A stretch of DNA of 64,000 nucleotides from NCBI GenBank assembly GCA_911728455.2, contig CAJVRT020000082.1, forward strand, positions 434,001-498,000. The letters run 5' to 3'. Under the pieces are notes generated by a model, which worked only from the letters and a program-made list of their open reading frames with translations, had not been told where the DNA came from and ran no database searches. This document shows positions 12,981-24,356 of this stretch, piece by piece (position 1 is the first letter of the stretch; every line of letters starts with the position of its first letter). A program made the translations under genes and the position numbers. The stretch is from Marthasterias glacialis. Its lineage: Eukaryota; Echinodermata; Asteroidea; Forcipulatida; Asteriidae.

Positions 12981-14155
12981 ACATTCCAACCTAAATTAAC
13001 GACTTTAATAAACGAAGGGAAAAAAAACCCCGATTGACTGTTTGCTTTTTTCCACTTAAAAATCAAAATGGTCAGAGATTGCGAACATTGATAAGGCTTG
13101 GTTAAAAAATCTAAAGTTAATATTTTTGTCTGACAAGTAAGAATTTAGAATGCTGAATTTATTCTATTGTTTAAAAAAAAATGGATAGAATTTCCCCCCT
13201 TAATTACAGGCTGAAGATACAAAATCGAAGTTGGCCGCCAGATATGGCGGCCATTTTGGTTCAACGTTGTGAGGCTATCGTGATGAAATTTACCATATCC
13301 GGTGGTGGTGCACTCTTTATTGCTAGCGTGATTTTTTGAGTCAAAAATTGAACATTTTTGCAAGGGTAGGGCGGGGGGGGGGGGTGATATAATTGTCGAC
13401 AGTTTTTTAATTTGTAGTGCAACAGTTTGTGCCCAAAAATCTTCAATATTTTCCATACTAACGGAGACTCGGACAACCAGTGAGAACTGGTGGCATCAGT
13501 GGAAGTGCTCTCTTTCACTGTTTCATGTTTTTTGTTTTTTAGTTTTGTGGGCAAAATTTTCAGCGGAAAATCGTCGATACTTTCCGAACTAACTGATACG
13601 CCTTGTTCAAGTGAGATTCTGTGGCGTCAGTTCAGCTGCCCGCTTTGCCTGGTAGCGTCAATTCGTCAGTGACATTTTGAAAACATATCTAAAATTTCAA
13701 ACTTCGGGCGCGGGGGGGGGGGGGGGGGGGAGTAGGTTGAGTTTTTATATCAAGGGGCCAACAATTAAAATTTAAATTTGTGTCGAATTTTCAAATATCA
13801 CTTTTAATATTGATAGTAATAATAATAGTTATGGATTTGCGCGCGTCAGCGAAAATTACCAAACGTACATTATATAAAAGTGCTAAAAAACAACAAGCAA
13901 CTCTTGTTATGCAAGACAGAATTATACAAGACATAATTAAATCATAATGATAGACAGAAATCCTTTTACCTGCAATAAGCTGCAGTAGACTTGCATCTGA
14001 AAATCAAATTTTGACGGCCATGAGGCATCTTCAGCCTGAAACGACGAGCAAGCCCAGATACTCCGAATGCTCTTCAAAAGCATCTTCAATGGAACTTTAG
14101 TACACGAAGTTGCCAGGGAGTAAAAACATCAATTATCTACGGCTATAGTTAACCC
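12981..14155. other. Non-coding stretch beside the satellite
   Basis: No gene was recognised. It contains G-runs at 13373-13384 and 13712-13730 and a small inverted repeat at 13233-13252 (GGCCGCCA, four bases, TGGCGGCC). Overlapping short ORFs on both strands around 13145-13672 have no recognisable motif. Confidence 0.6.
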
Positions 14156-14378
14156 ATTGGGTTGTTGGATTGTTTGATTCTTTGTTTGTTGGGTTGTTCG
14201 TGTGTTTGTTTGTTTGTTGGGTTGTTGGGTTGTTTGTTTCTTTGTTTGTTAGGTTGTTTATTGGGTTGTTTGTTTCTTTGTTTGCTTGTTGAGTCGTTCG
14301 TTTGCTTGTTTGTTAGATTGCTGGGTTGTTTGTTTGTCTGTTTGTTTGTCTGTGTTTGTTTGTTTGTTTGTTTGTTTG
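14156..14378. repeat. TTTG-rich low-complexity tract
   Basis: Irregular TTTG and TTGGG words run through the tract on the plus strand. The resulting ORFs on both strands (Cys/Leu-rich one way, Asn/Lys/Gln-rich the other) are simple-sequence artefacts. Confidence 0.9.
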
Positions 14379-14988
14379 AACGACTGGGTTTTCCTATGAA
14401 ACCTGCATGACAAAACATGTCAACACATTAATGTTTACGAAGCAGTGTCCAAAGTATCGATTACCTACCAAGGCCTGCATTTTAGGCATTTACAGTACAG
14501 AAAATACTATTAAAAAATTATGACCTCATCGATGGGAAACCCTTGGCAACCGTGTTGGATTTCTGCAAATTACGACACCTTAAATCAAAGGATAGTTTAA
14601 ACAAGTTCAAGTGTACGCCAAGTTGTTTATTTTTATAGCAATAAAAATGATATTAGAATTGTTTGATTGGCACCATTTTGAGTAAATTGCTCGCTCATGG
14701 ACTAAACGGGACTTGCTAGATTAGGGTTTCTGATAAGATTGGAGAGGTTGCAATAACGAGGGAATGCATGGGTGGTCTTTCACAGCATCAATGACAGGTA
14801 TTATTTGCTTCATTAGGATTAGTGTTTGGGTAGTTGCCAAGTGGATTTTATATTACTGTTGGTTGTTTTAATTTAAAAACTATAGTTTTTATTTCTTGGG
14901 ACTTTTCATGCGAATAAGAGCGCCGTATGATTTCAGACATTCAATACTTAACACCAATTAGAATCCAATCTTATCCTGGTATTATCCT

Positions 14989-15007
14989 AGAGCAAGGACC
15001 TTGCTCT
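14989..15007. repeat. 19-bp hairpin AGAGCAAGG-A-CCTTGCTCT
   Basis: Nine-base arms flank a single A. Related half-sites occur at about 62814 (CCATAGAGCAAGGAC) and 63857 (GTCCTTGCTCTGCGG) in inverted orientation. This suggests a shared transposon terminus or binding site. Confidence 0.6.
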
Positions 15008-15159
15008 CATGGTTTAATAAAGAACACTGATCATTGAACAGAAATATTTAGGACCAAACGGCCCTGTGGAATTTACGAAATAACACATAAGAAACGGTTA
15101 AAATTCAGTGAATTCGGGCGATTCCATTACGTAATACATACCATAACCAAACAACTCAG

Positions 15160-15480
15160 TTTTCTTGGTCGACTCGGATTCAAGGGAAGTACAGCGCTTG
15201 CACCATAGTAGTCCGGAGTGTGTGCCGTCTCCTTGCTGCCGTCTCCCCGCTGCCACCTCCCGGACGACCGCACCCAAATATCGTCTCGTACAAGTTACTC
15301 TCGGCATGCAATCCTCGGTGTGGCAGTGCAGGTCTGGGAAGCCCCGGTCTGTATGCCGTTTCGACATACTATCGTGTGTTAAGACGAGGCCAGAGTTGAC
15401 CAATACCGGACTTTCCTTCTGTTCTCCTCGGTCATTTGGCGCTTGATGTGCTGCTGTGCCACCTCTGGCTACACTGTATC
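15160..15480. other. CpG-rich patch with open frames on both strands
   Basis: This short stretch is visibly richer in G+C and CpG than its surroundings and is open over 93 codons on plus (15165-15446) and 101 codons on minus (15098-15403). The minus frame is Cys/Arg-rich and ends near a GTATGT, so it could be an exon with its donor. No domain is recognised. A promoter or first exon is possible but unproven. Confidence 0.3.
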
Positions 15481-18440
15481 TTTCTGCTGTTGTTGCAGGT
15501 CTTGCTAAAGTACACGGGTGTGTCCATTGACCTACATTGACCTTTCAGTTTGCCGAGCAAGATTCTCTTTTTAGGTTTCCAAACGCATCATCATTTGCCC
15601 TGCAATCTTGTCTTCGAGTATCACCGTGGTCCTATCATTTTTAAACCATAATTCGTTTAGTTTTCCTCTTTGCCGCCATGACACTAAAAACCGCTCTTTA
15701 CACCACACGTACACATGGAAATCAATCAAGCGTGACCACCTAAAAACATATAAGAACTAGGTGCCCGTCAGCCCTTCACAAAGCATGACAAAGAATAATG
15801 GGCTTCGTATTCGAGTACTGCAAAATGGTATGCTGCAAAATGGGCTAAATTCAGGTGTAACACGGAAATTTGGTGTGTTGCTCTGGTGTCACATAGCGCC
15901 CTCATTAGGCAAGTATTTTATAGTGTCAAAAATATTTGCCCATTGCTATTGAAAGGCACAAATGTTGCTCTGAGAAAGGCATTTCCCTGGATATGAGTGG
16001 AACTCGTTGTACGGATCCATATGACTACAAATATGGGTCACTGGTTTTGTTTTGTCTGGATTCTTGTGACTCAAACAACGGTGTCTGCCAAACCTGGACA
16101 TTGCTGTCATCTTTACACCAAAACTAGATCAGTGCAATCACCAGCGACAAAACTGACTCAAATTTGAGGGGATACAAGGGGTGTACCCTTTTTCTTTAGT
16201 CCCTTCTGGATAATTCAAATTGTAGTTTCTCTTAGCATTTAACGAGCCCCTTTTAGCGCGTTTGTTTTCGTCATTTCGTTTTTTTTTTTGTGTGTGTAAA
16301 GATAATCTGACGTGGGTGTAAAAATAAATACATTGTCTGCGTATAGGTTGAAAATAGGTTTTTTTTAAACAATGAAATTACTACAAAAAGCTGATATATT
16401 ACCATTTTACTCTGGTAATTTTAATCTCAAAAGACCAGATTTCAAATGAGGGGGTTTGTCGAAGGGGGGGGGGGGGGTCCCGGGGGGGGGGGTCACCTGG
16501 GGGCACGGACATCTCAGAGATGTACTCAAAAGGTCAATTTCAGTTTTGTGAGACACTCATTTTTCAATTAAGTCTTTATGAAAGTGGAGTGGGGGTGTGG
16601 AGAAGTCTCAGACCTCCCATTAACATTGTGTCAAATATCATTTTATTTGAAACTCTTTCAGAGCGAAATTTGAAACTTGAAGTCACTGGATATCAGCAAC
16701 AATGGGTCTGTACATTCCAAAGAGGAATTTATGCGTCAGTCAGAAGGTCAACTTCAATGCTTCTTTTTATTAAATCTAATCGAATTTCAGGATTGGCCAA
16801 AAAATTAATTTCTGTTCGAAAATGCACAGACTCATACATTTAATATGTTAATATGTTTTTTGATTTTTACAAAATTCGCACTGGAAGGCATTTTACACCA
16901 TTTTTTACACCATTTTAACGTAAGGATTGGTGATTTAGTTTTCCTCTTTCAGAAAGACTCTATCTTACTAGAAAATGAGTGTATCACAAAACTGAATTCG
17001 ACTTTTGAGCCCCTCTATACTGCCGCCTTATTTCCCATCGGGCTTAGCAAGATGTCAGGAAACAGTCAGTAATTCTTCAAGTTTCCCCAAATTCGTTTGG
17101 CATATTTTCACAAGTAGGGATAAACTATAGCTGTTCAAAAATTGAACTTAATAAGGTTTATGAACAACCCAGATGTCAAACCATCTATTTTGTTTATATA
17201 AGTGTTGGTCAAAACCTAATAGGAAAACAAATGTCATGAAACAGATTCACAGTCAAACTATTTTGGTTTTATTTCCTTTAAAATTGTACTTTGTACACAT
17301 TTATTTATAAATCCTTCAAAGCTTCCAAAATACATTCTGAAAATTCTTCCTTTATATCATCAAGTTCAACATTCTCTCCCTGGTCTTCTCATCTTAGAAA
17401 CTGTTGGCCCCGCAGTATTAACAGAGATGACATGAAGGTTGTCTTCATTTTTAACCTTTCCTGTGTGGTTTATTTTGTAAAGTAGTTATAATTCTCTAGC
17501 TGGTTCTTGTTCTTGGAAGTTTTCTCCATTTTGATGTCTTCAAAAAGCATTACCAAGCGATTTATTTTCTCTGTACCACTCTTGACTGAAAGTTATAATC
17601 CCTGTATGAAGTGCATATTGATGTGACATTGCTGTATGTATGTCCCTAACATTACCAAAAATGTCATTCAGTGGTTAATTTCAAAGTAGTTGATATCCTC
17701 AAAGACTTGTCCATTGAACTTGTCCATGTAGGTCCTTAAAAAAAGTCACTTTGCTGACAGTAAAAGAGCACTTATCATGTGCAGCTTGGTAGACTATGAC
17801 ATTACAGCAATGTAGTAGATGCTCAATGTGCTTGTTGGGTTTCCATATGTACATGTACAATGTATATGAAGTTCCTGTGGTACAACTCCATCTGATGTGC
17901 TGTCAGAAAGGGTACTAGGTCTGCCTGCCATCAGGGAGGGTTATTTCCATTCAGGATCCTCAGCAGACGTCTGAATGCATACCCTTAGAAAAAAAGAAGT
18001 AAACTCATAATAGACTATCACAAATATCAGAAAATATTGACAATGTCATTTCAAAGTGGTTGCATGGAATCTTGGATCTTAGATCTACCAGTTTGCAGTG
18101 ACTTGAACTGTGGACACCAGGCTGTATTCCCAGAGACTGAATTGACATCTGTCATGACATGAACCTGACCAGTTAGTTTAAGATGACTTGCTTTAAATGG
18201 CCATTTCTGGGTACGACCCATGTGACTTGCTCCAACACAAAACCGTGACCAAAGTCTACAAATGAGGAGTTAGAAACATTGGTGGTTAAACAGTTTTTAC
18301 CCCAATTGCAGCTGAGACCCAATCAGGAGGGTACATTTCCTTTAGGGACTCTCAAATAAAAAAAATAAGCAGATCACTTCATGAACATGTTTGACTAGCC
18401 AAGGGGAAACATGTATATATAATTTACACATACAATTTAA
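15481..18440. other. No recognised gene; G-tract at 16464-16503
   Basis: AT-rich sequence. The longest open stretch (16520-16843, plus, 107 codons) has no family signature. G-runs at 16464-16477, 16482-16492 and 16499-16503 form a strong G-quadruplex candidate on the plus strand. Confidence 0.5.
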
Positions 18441-18600
18441 TTCCATATTTTTAAGGTAGTGCTTTATGCTTGGATTTGTTGTCTCTTTTAAATGTGTTTA
18501 ATCCACCGTTTTTCTTTATTCTCTATGCTTCTTTGTTAAATGCTTTGTACTTTATGCTTCAGATGTAAGGCACTATATAAGTTATATTCATTCTTTTATA
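18440..18600 (+). repeat. Possible LINE/SINE 3' tail
   Basis: The wording GTAAGGCACTATATAAG followed by TTATATTCATTC resembles 3' ends of CR1/L2-type elements, which often read '...GCGCTATATAAG' before a short simple repeat. No coding part is attached, so the assignment is weak. Confidence 0.3.
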
Positions 18601-20110
18601 TTATTGTATGTGGGATAATGAATAGGTAAACAACATAAAATCATCGATCTGACATGTGACTTTGAAAACATAAAATACAGTAACTCACCAACATGGGTAA
18701 GAATTGACTTCATCCAGCGGAAGTCGTCTTGCTTTCTCAGATTCGTCTCAGTTTGGTTTATCTCCAGGACACACGTCAACACAAAGTAAGATGGAATAAA
18801 AAAGGAAATGGAAACAACTATGTGATATATCAAGAGGTACACTCAGGCAGGAAAAAATAAATGTCCTTTTGGAACTCTCAAATGAACTTAAACTTAGGAA
18901 AGACCACAAGACTCTGAAATTAATGGATCCAAAACTAACTTGTATTTCTGTTTTTTGATAAACTCTTTATAGCAAGATAGAATTACTGGCAAAAATGTGC
19001 TGCAGGTCAGGAGTTAGAAAAAACTAATGCACAATGTTTGTGCTTCAGCGGACCCTACATGGGGTCGAGATGCATGTGACCAAGTATTGCTAACTTCCGC
19101 AGAATTGTATAAAAGCAACATTTTCTGTTATTTCAGTTAAATGACCCTCCATGGCCTGTGGGTGACCTTTGACCCAACACCGAGTAAAAGCTTTGGTCAT
19201 TTGTCATTCTGTCCAAGTTTGGTAACAATTGGCTAAAGCATTTGAAGGCTGATCACGTGACATCAGCAAATGAACTGTAGTGACCCAATGTGACCTTTGA
19301 CCCAATTATGTGTACACCCAAAATTAAGCATGGTCTAGGGATGAAATTTGCAAAGTTTTGGCTTTGATCAGACAATCACTGTGGGAGAAGCATTTAGTAA
19401 TTATCACTAAAATGCCCTCTATTGATCCCTACATGACCTGTAGGTGAGCTTTCACCCCAAACCTAGTACAAGCTTTGGTCAGTTGTTTGGAGGCTTAAAG
19501 GGAGGAGTAAATGGAGGTTTAATCAAGTGACAAAAGAAAGTATTTCTGTTATCTCAATAACCAAACAATTTCAGTTTGAATAGATTATGCAAATTAGTAA
19601 AAACGTGCAATGCCACGCTTCATAGTTGTTTTTTGTTTTTTGATATAATATTTTAAGGGTCATGAACAACATTGGTCAAAATTGTAGAGCCATATTCCTG
19701 CAGGAAAGTGTTTGTTGCTAGGTATGTTACGAAAAAAATTGCAATGTGTAATTTTCAATTTATTGGTTCACTGCACACGTTTTTAAAATGGCTTTTTCTC
19801 CGGAAGTCATTCGTGTCATGTTGATAAAAATGGTAAGCAAAGTTGGGTTTATCTCTGGTTTGCAAAGTGCTACAGAGTTCCAACATACACCAAATTATGC
19901 AACATAAGGGCTGTTTTTGCAGAGCTGGTCACAAAAGGAAGGTAAGGCACTAAAGTCAATTATTTTGAGGGAAGTCAAATGTCTATTTGTCCTGTTATTG
20001 TTGTTTGTGTTGTTAGATGTGTAATGATGTCTGGGTCCAGTAAACAAGAGAGTCTGGGACTGGTTTCAGTACCAGACTTAAACTGACCTGAAATATTCCA
20101 CACTTAGTAC
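18601..20110. other. Non-coding stretch with two DR1-like motifs
   Basis: TGACCTTTGACCC occurs at 19163-19175 and 19291-19303, the reverse complement of a DR1 nuclear-receptor half-site pair. A degenerate third version lies near 19440. The pair sits in similar surroundings ('gtgacctttgaccca'), so it may belong to a decayed tandem repeat rather than a promoter. No gene was recognised. Confidence 0.4.
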
Positions 20111-20180
20111 CTTTACATTGAGGGCAGCAATCACCACTGTGTTTAATCTGCTCATCCTCTTGGCAATCAACTTCAGCAAT
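20111..20180 (-). CDS. Exon, second half of a VWC (von Willebrand factor C) domain
   Basis: On the minus strand a TTGCAG acceptor precedes 70 bases ending at a GTAC donor. The frame reads IAEVDCQEDEQIKHSGDCCP then QCK. The closing GDCCPQC is the hallmark C-terminal cysteine cluster of VWC domains, found in extracellular BMP-binding and matrix proteins such as chordin, BMPER and kielin. The previous exon (20704-20895) ends in phase 0 with TNCTCN, and this exon starts in phase 0, so splicing gives a natural CxxCxC...C...CCxxC domain. It ends with one extra base (phase 1). The downstream exon was not found. Family membership is fairly sure; the gene identity is not. Confidence 0.7.
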
Positions 20181-20703
20181 CTGCAATTATAAAAGATAGA
20201 AACAAACTCATCAAGTTTTACCTCAAGACAAAGCAATAAAGAAGTTGACACATAGAAAGGTTAATGCCATAATCAACTCAAAAAATTTACTTTTACAGTT
20301 AATGTAATTAACCATAATTAAAATCTTGCTGGACCAACACTGAACAAAGTCGAATGCAAGATAACCATTAATCATTCATACATTATAATGGTTTTGTTTT
20401 TAAATTGGCACTTTTACTGAACACAATACTACAAAACCACATACTTTACTAAACAAATAACTTCCACTTCTACTGACCAAATAAAGGGCTAGTCAGTGGT
20501 TGCCTTAGCATGAATTAAAAGTAAAATAATGAAGATATTTAAAGTTGAGTGCAACAGTGATGAGTAAAATGAGTTTATACAACTAAGCTACAATTGAAAT
20601 GGTTTTGATATGAGGTTAGAAATAAATCTCTTACTTTCATACATAAATGTGTCAGCAGACTTTACAATATCAAGTTATTCAAAAGAATCTCTGAAGGTCT
20701 TAC

Positions 20704-20895
20704 ATTGCAGGTACAGTTTGTACATTTATCTCCAGCTGGTTGAAAAGGTTCCCAGAGATCAAAAACTTCTTATCAAATCGACAATCTTGATCTGAACATA
20801 GAGGGCAGCATTCATCCAACATCCTGACCACCTGAAGCTGACTACAAAGATGCTCTAGATGAGTTGTCTTTCACATCACATTCTAGGGTACCATC
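20704..20895 (-). pseudogene. Exon spanning the end of one VWC domain and the start of the next, with two frameshifts
   Basis: Minus-strand exon of 192 bases between a TTTTAG acceptor and a GTAAGA donor. It begins DGTLECDVKD in frame 0. After about 51 bases the VWC signal moves to frame 1 (QLQVVRMLDECCPLC, then DCRFD). Near 20753 it returns to frame 0 (EPFQPAGDKCTNCTCN). Frame 0 alone has TAG and TGA stops in the middle. The two shifts compensate, so total length stays a multiple of three and matches the next exon's phase. Either the exon has recently decayed, or there are two single-base errors in the sequence. Cysteine spacing and the CCPLC motif make the VWC call good. Extracellular or matrix location is inferred from the family. 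Confidence 0.65.
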
Positions 20896-21630
20896 CTAAA
20901 ATGATAAATACAATCAATTAATCGTAGATATGCAGAAAATAAAGGATGGGACAAGAAGAGATTTTCAAATGAATTAACAGTGTTATATAAAATGATGCAA
21001 TTTTTTGGTACTTTTTTAAAACCAAATCTAGATATGCCTAACTTTGTTTAACTGCATTGACATAAACTTATGACCATAAATTGATAATAAGATACTTTCA
21101 CATGGCCCTCTCTTTCGTTTGAACTTAACATTAAAATCATTCAGAAAATTGTCAATGAATGTAACCATGAGGGATGGGAGTTGATGAAAATGAAGAAAAA
21201 AACATGACACACCGGTGGAGGGTTTGGTGGCCCCCATCAAAAAAATGTAACTCATTAAGAAACATGGTACCTGCCCCCCCTCCCCCCTTCCCACTGAAAA
21301 GCAGAATCCCTCCCCCTGTTGCCGCCCAGTGAACAAATCCGGGCTACGCCGCTGCTACAATCCATGCCATCATGCCATAACACATATCAATGTGAGCATT
21401 CTGTGCTTAAATGTAGATGGGGCAAGCACCTGTGTGCATCTTGTACTGGGGAAATAAACACAGGGTCACAGACTTTGCATTCCAAATGGCATTGTTATTG
21501 GCAACACATTACCACTTGGGATCATAAGTAGGGCTGATTGCACTTTGTTTGTTTTCCTCTTCTTCATCCTACTGTTTACTACCACAGAGTAGTCAAACTG
21601 TTCAGGTTGAATGAATGACATGAGTATTAC

Positions 21631-21764
21631 CTTGTAAATCAACTGTGAGTGTGTTAGCAATGAGGCAGGTATAGACACCAGACTCCATTGGTGGAGTATT
21701 ATGAATTGTCAGCTCAGTGACCAATGGGGAGACTTCTCTTGTACTGATGTGTCTTTAAGGGAAA
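21631..21764 (-). CDS. Partial Ig-like domain exon
   Basis: The minus-strand frame reads ...VTELTIHNTPPMESGVYTC then LIANTLTVDLQ, ending at a GTAATA donor. The pattern LTI...ESGVYTCxIAN is the F-strand signature of I-set/V-set immunoglobulin domains, with the conserved Tyr-x-Cys. The 5' end is unclear: with the better acceptor (CTTTCCAG, exon to 21764) an in-frame TAA lies six bases in, while a weaker AG at 21753-21754 gives a clean frame. The exon ends in phase 1, so it does not join directly to the VWC exon at 20895 (phase 0). Either an exon lies between or they belong to different genes. Confidence 0.55.
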
Positions 21765-21909
21765 CTGGAAAGATAAGAAACCATGGTTACATCAAACATA
21801 GTTCTTAGGTTTTGAAAATTAATTCATTTCCATTCCTGCAGTCTCCACAAGACAAACCATCCAACCAACTTGTTATCAAATGTTATCAAATAAGAAGTAA
21901 AAACACAAA

Positions 21910-22110
21910 TAAAAGTTCCCAGGTAGCAAGTCACATTGGTCCAATATGGGTCACATATTGGCCAACTAATGGGTCCCACACAGGGGTAACCCATTTGGGC
22001 CCCTGCAGATTCTGCACCCAAGATTCATATGGGTCCCATATGGGTAAGCCCAGATAACCCAAATAGGATACATCTGGAGCCCGTCTGGGGAAAAACAACC
22101 CAGTAATGTA
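21910..22110. repeat. ATGGG/CCCAT-rich repeat-like segment
   Basis: Words such as CATATGGG-T-CCCATATG (palindromic) and several ATGGGTC/GGGCCC-like blocks recur over about 200 bp. It looks like the subterminal part of a DNA transposon, but no matching opposite end was found. Confidence 0.3.
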
Positions 22111-23010
22111 TGGGCATATGGGGTTTACAATTTCATTTCATGTTGAATAAAACATGGGACAACCTGTGGCTACTGCTAATGTAGTTTTGATCCTAAAATA
22201 TGAAAAATCTAAGATATTGTTGGTAAGGATCAATCAAATAATCTGACAGTTTCTGTTTTGAAATTATACATGTTCAGTTACTTAATTCACCAATTTTCAG
22301 ACAAACATTTTCATGTAGTATTATAAATGCCAGATAAGTATTGAGAACAATTGAGAAAACGTCACAACAGTTGAGTCTCAGTATCTTAACACCAGTGTGT
22401 GCACACTGAGAAATCTCTGTAAACATTGTCCGTTGCCGCACTGCCTGGCGGACCCAGTGTGAATACTTTAAAAACAAACATTGGAGTGCCCAAACTTTAA
22501 GTTTTAAAAAGTTTGTTTCCTCCACTAACAGTCACATAGCATGTACATGTAAGGTGGGTTCCTAAGCTGGCTGACTGGTACAGCTAGGTACAGTATACAA
22601 AGAAAGCACTGAGCCATGTACTGAATAGTAAACTTGTGTGTCAAGCTACCATTGTTGTTTGTCTGTACCATACATGTATTATAACTCTATGGTTTTATTG
22701 TATGGTGAACTTGATATCAACTTTCATGAAGCAAGAAACCATTGTTCCACTCTTATAGAGTACTTACACAATGTATTGACTTGTGTAGTGCTTCACACAC
22801 ATAGGGAGTTAACAGTATGCTTGAACATACGTTGTAGCAGTGGGTATGTTTGTGTTTTCTGAAGTTGTGGATATTTTCATTTCTGTACTTAGATTTTGGT
22901 TTTCAAAGATCTCATTTATTTACAGAAGATTCTCAGTTTAGACGGTTTCAAGCTAGACTAATCTATTACATTTTATGTGGAAATTAACGTATATTAAGGA
23001 TTTAAAAGAT

Positions 23011-23112
23011 TGCAAACATTTGTTAATGGCCTCACATTTCGACCCTAGCAAAGCCTTTTTTCTGAAAGACTCTGTTAGGGTCAAAATATGAGGCCATTAA
23101 CAACTGTTTGCA
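23011..23112. repeat. Fold-back sequence, about 42-bp arms
   Basis: The left arm (from TGCAAACATTTGTTAATGG) is repeated inverted on the right (ending CCATTAACAACTGTTTGCA) with few mismatches. The two arms also share GACCCTARCA. The loop is short, about 18 bases. It would form a long hairpin if transcribed and has no coding content. Confidence 0.8.
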
Positions 23113-23503
23113 TTTATACAACAGGTCCTTTTTGTGGTTAGCAGTTTGCCACAGCTAAATTATTTCTTTGATTTAAAAGATTAACACAAATCTGTAATGA
23201 AACTGAGGAGACTTTGACACATTCTTCCGTTTTTAGAACTTTTGTTCACCTTCTGGAAGAAAAAGAACGTAAATGAAAAAAAAGTTGATGGGAAAATTTC
23301 ATCTGGCAAAGAATGGAAGAAGTTAGCAAATCTAATTGTTTCATTTAATTCACAAATTTTCCAAATCTTTGGCTTCTAACTTCCTGATATTTGATTACAC
23401 ATCCAACTGCACAAACGCCAATAACAGAATGAATAGGAAACAATAAGAAATATTAAGTTTTAGATGTGGGAGGGCAACCCCAAATGGTGAAACTGTGCAT
23501 CCA

Positions 23504-23577
23504 GGTTTGGACTGGTTTGGATTGGTTTGGACTGGTTTTGGACTGGTTTGGACTGGTTTGGACTGGTTTTGGACTGG
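23504..23577 (+). repeat. 10-11-bp minisatellite (GGTTTGGACT)
   Basis: About seven copies of GGTTTGGACT, several with an extra T, run in tandem. Overlapping short ORFs on both strands are products of this repeat. Confidence 0.95.
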
Positions 23578-23716
23578 AAACACAATCCACATGCAAGGCT
23601 CTGGTCTGGTTAGATTTGAAATAGTGTTCACTGAGGTTAAACACAGGGAAAGAAACCACTTTGCCAAACTGATAACTGGACAGTGGTTACAACAAACATG
23701 TATTAATAACACTTAC

Positions 23717-23795
23717 CTTCTTGGTATAGACTTGTCTTACTTGACCTGACCACTGGTGTTTCTATTGTAGCAGAGGTTGGGCTCTTCTTCACTTT
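23717..23795 (-). CDS. Putative exon, second of a tandemly duplicated pair
   Basis: 79 bases on minus between a TTTTACAG acceptor and a GTAAGT donor. The frame PTSATIETPVVRSSKTSLYQE is shared with the upstream twin at 24279-24356. Flanking intron sequence is also duplicated (GGACAGTGGTTACAACAAAC beside the donor side of both). This copy is one base longer than its twin, so in the twin's phase it would meet a TAA. It may therefore be a decaying copy. No domain is recognised; the segment is Ser/Thr-rich and looks disordered. Confidence 0.45.
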
Positions 23796-24278
23796 CTGTA
23801 AAATTAAAAGTAAATCATCTGCTTGTTATGATAATTTGTTTTAAATAAAAAGCTTTTGATTCCCAAAAAGTCAGATTACTTGATTGATCATTACAAATCA
23901 TATACTATGAGTTTTGTACTTCAAGATCAAATTTTGGAATTTAATGCACTGGAATGAAGAGATAGAATGAAAAGACAACACCCTCAGTGATTTGAGTATT
24001 TGATGACATCCTCAATGATTGCAACATCATGGATTACTTGCCAAATTGAGTTCAAGTTCAATTTTGAATTCACCAGTACATTATTGGTTGCTTTCAAACT
24101 TCAAATACATGAAAGAGAAGCAATCCAAGTGAACAAAGTTTTTCTTAAATATCAAAGAATCTGTTTGCTGTTTTTTCCATTAATTTGGTGGTACACCTCA
24201 ATGTAAACGCACAAATAATTACCAACCTGATTATAGGACAGTGGTTACAACAAACAATATAGTATTGATATCACTTAC

Positions 24279-24356
24279 CTTCTTGGTATAGGCTTGTCTT
24301 ACTTGACTTGACCACTGCTGTCTCTCTTGTAGCAGAGGTTGGGTCTTCTTCACGTT
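24279..24356 (-). CDS. Putative exon, first of a tandemly duplicated pair
   Basis: 78 bases on minus between a TTTACAG acceptor and a GTAAGT donor. With two leading bases the frame reads REEDPTSATRETAVVKSSKT then SLYQE. Frame 0 is open as well, so phase cannot be fixed from this exon alone. The duplication unit is about 560 bp and includes surrounding intron. The gene may be the same minus-strand transcription unit as the VWC/Ig exons or the exons at 45280 and 52591; this is inference from strand and spacing only. Confidence 0.45.

Noticed and set aside
14149..14418. Cys/Leu-rich and Asn/Lys/Gln-rich ORFs
   Set aside because: Both are readings of a TTTG-rich simple repeat.
18588..18842. Possible minus-strand exon ending at a GTGAGT donor near 18690
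   Set aside because: The frame is open but no domain is recognised, and its phase does not fit the VWC exon at 20111.
22274..22525. 83-codon minus-strand ORF
   Set aside because: No motif, no convincing splice sites and no repeat support.
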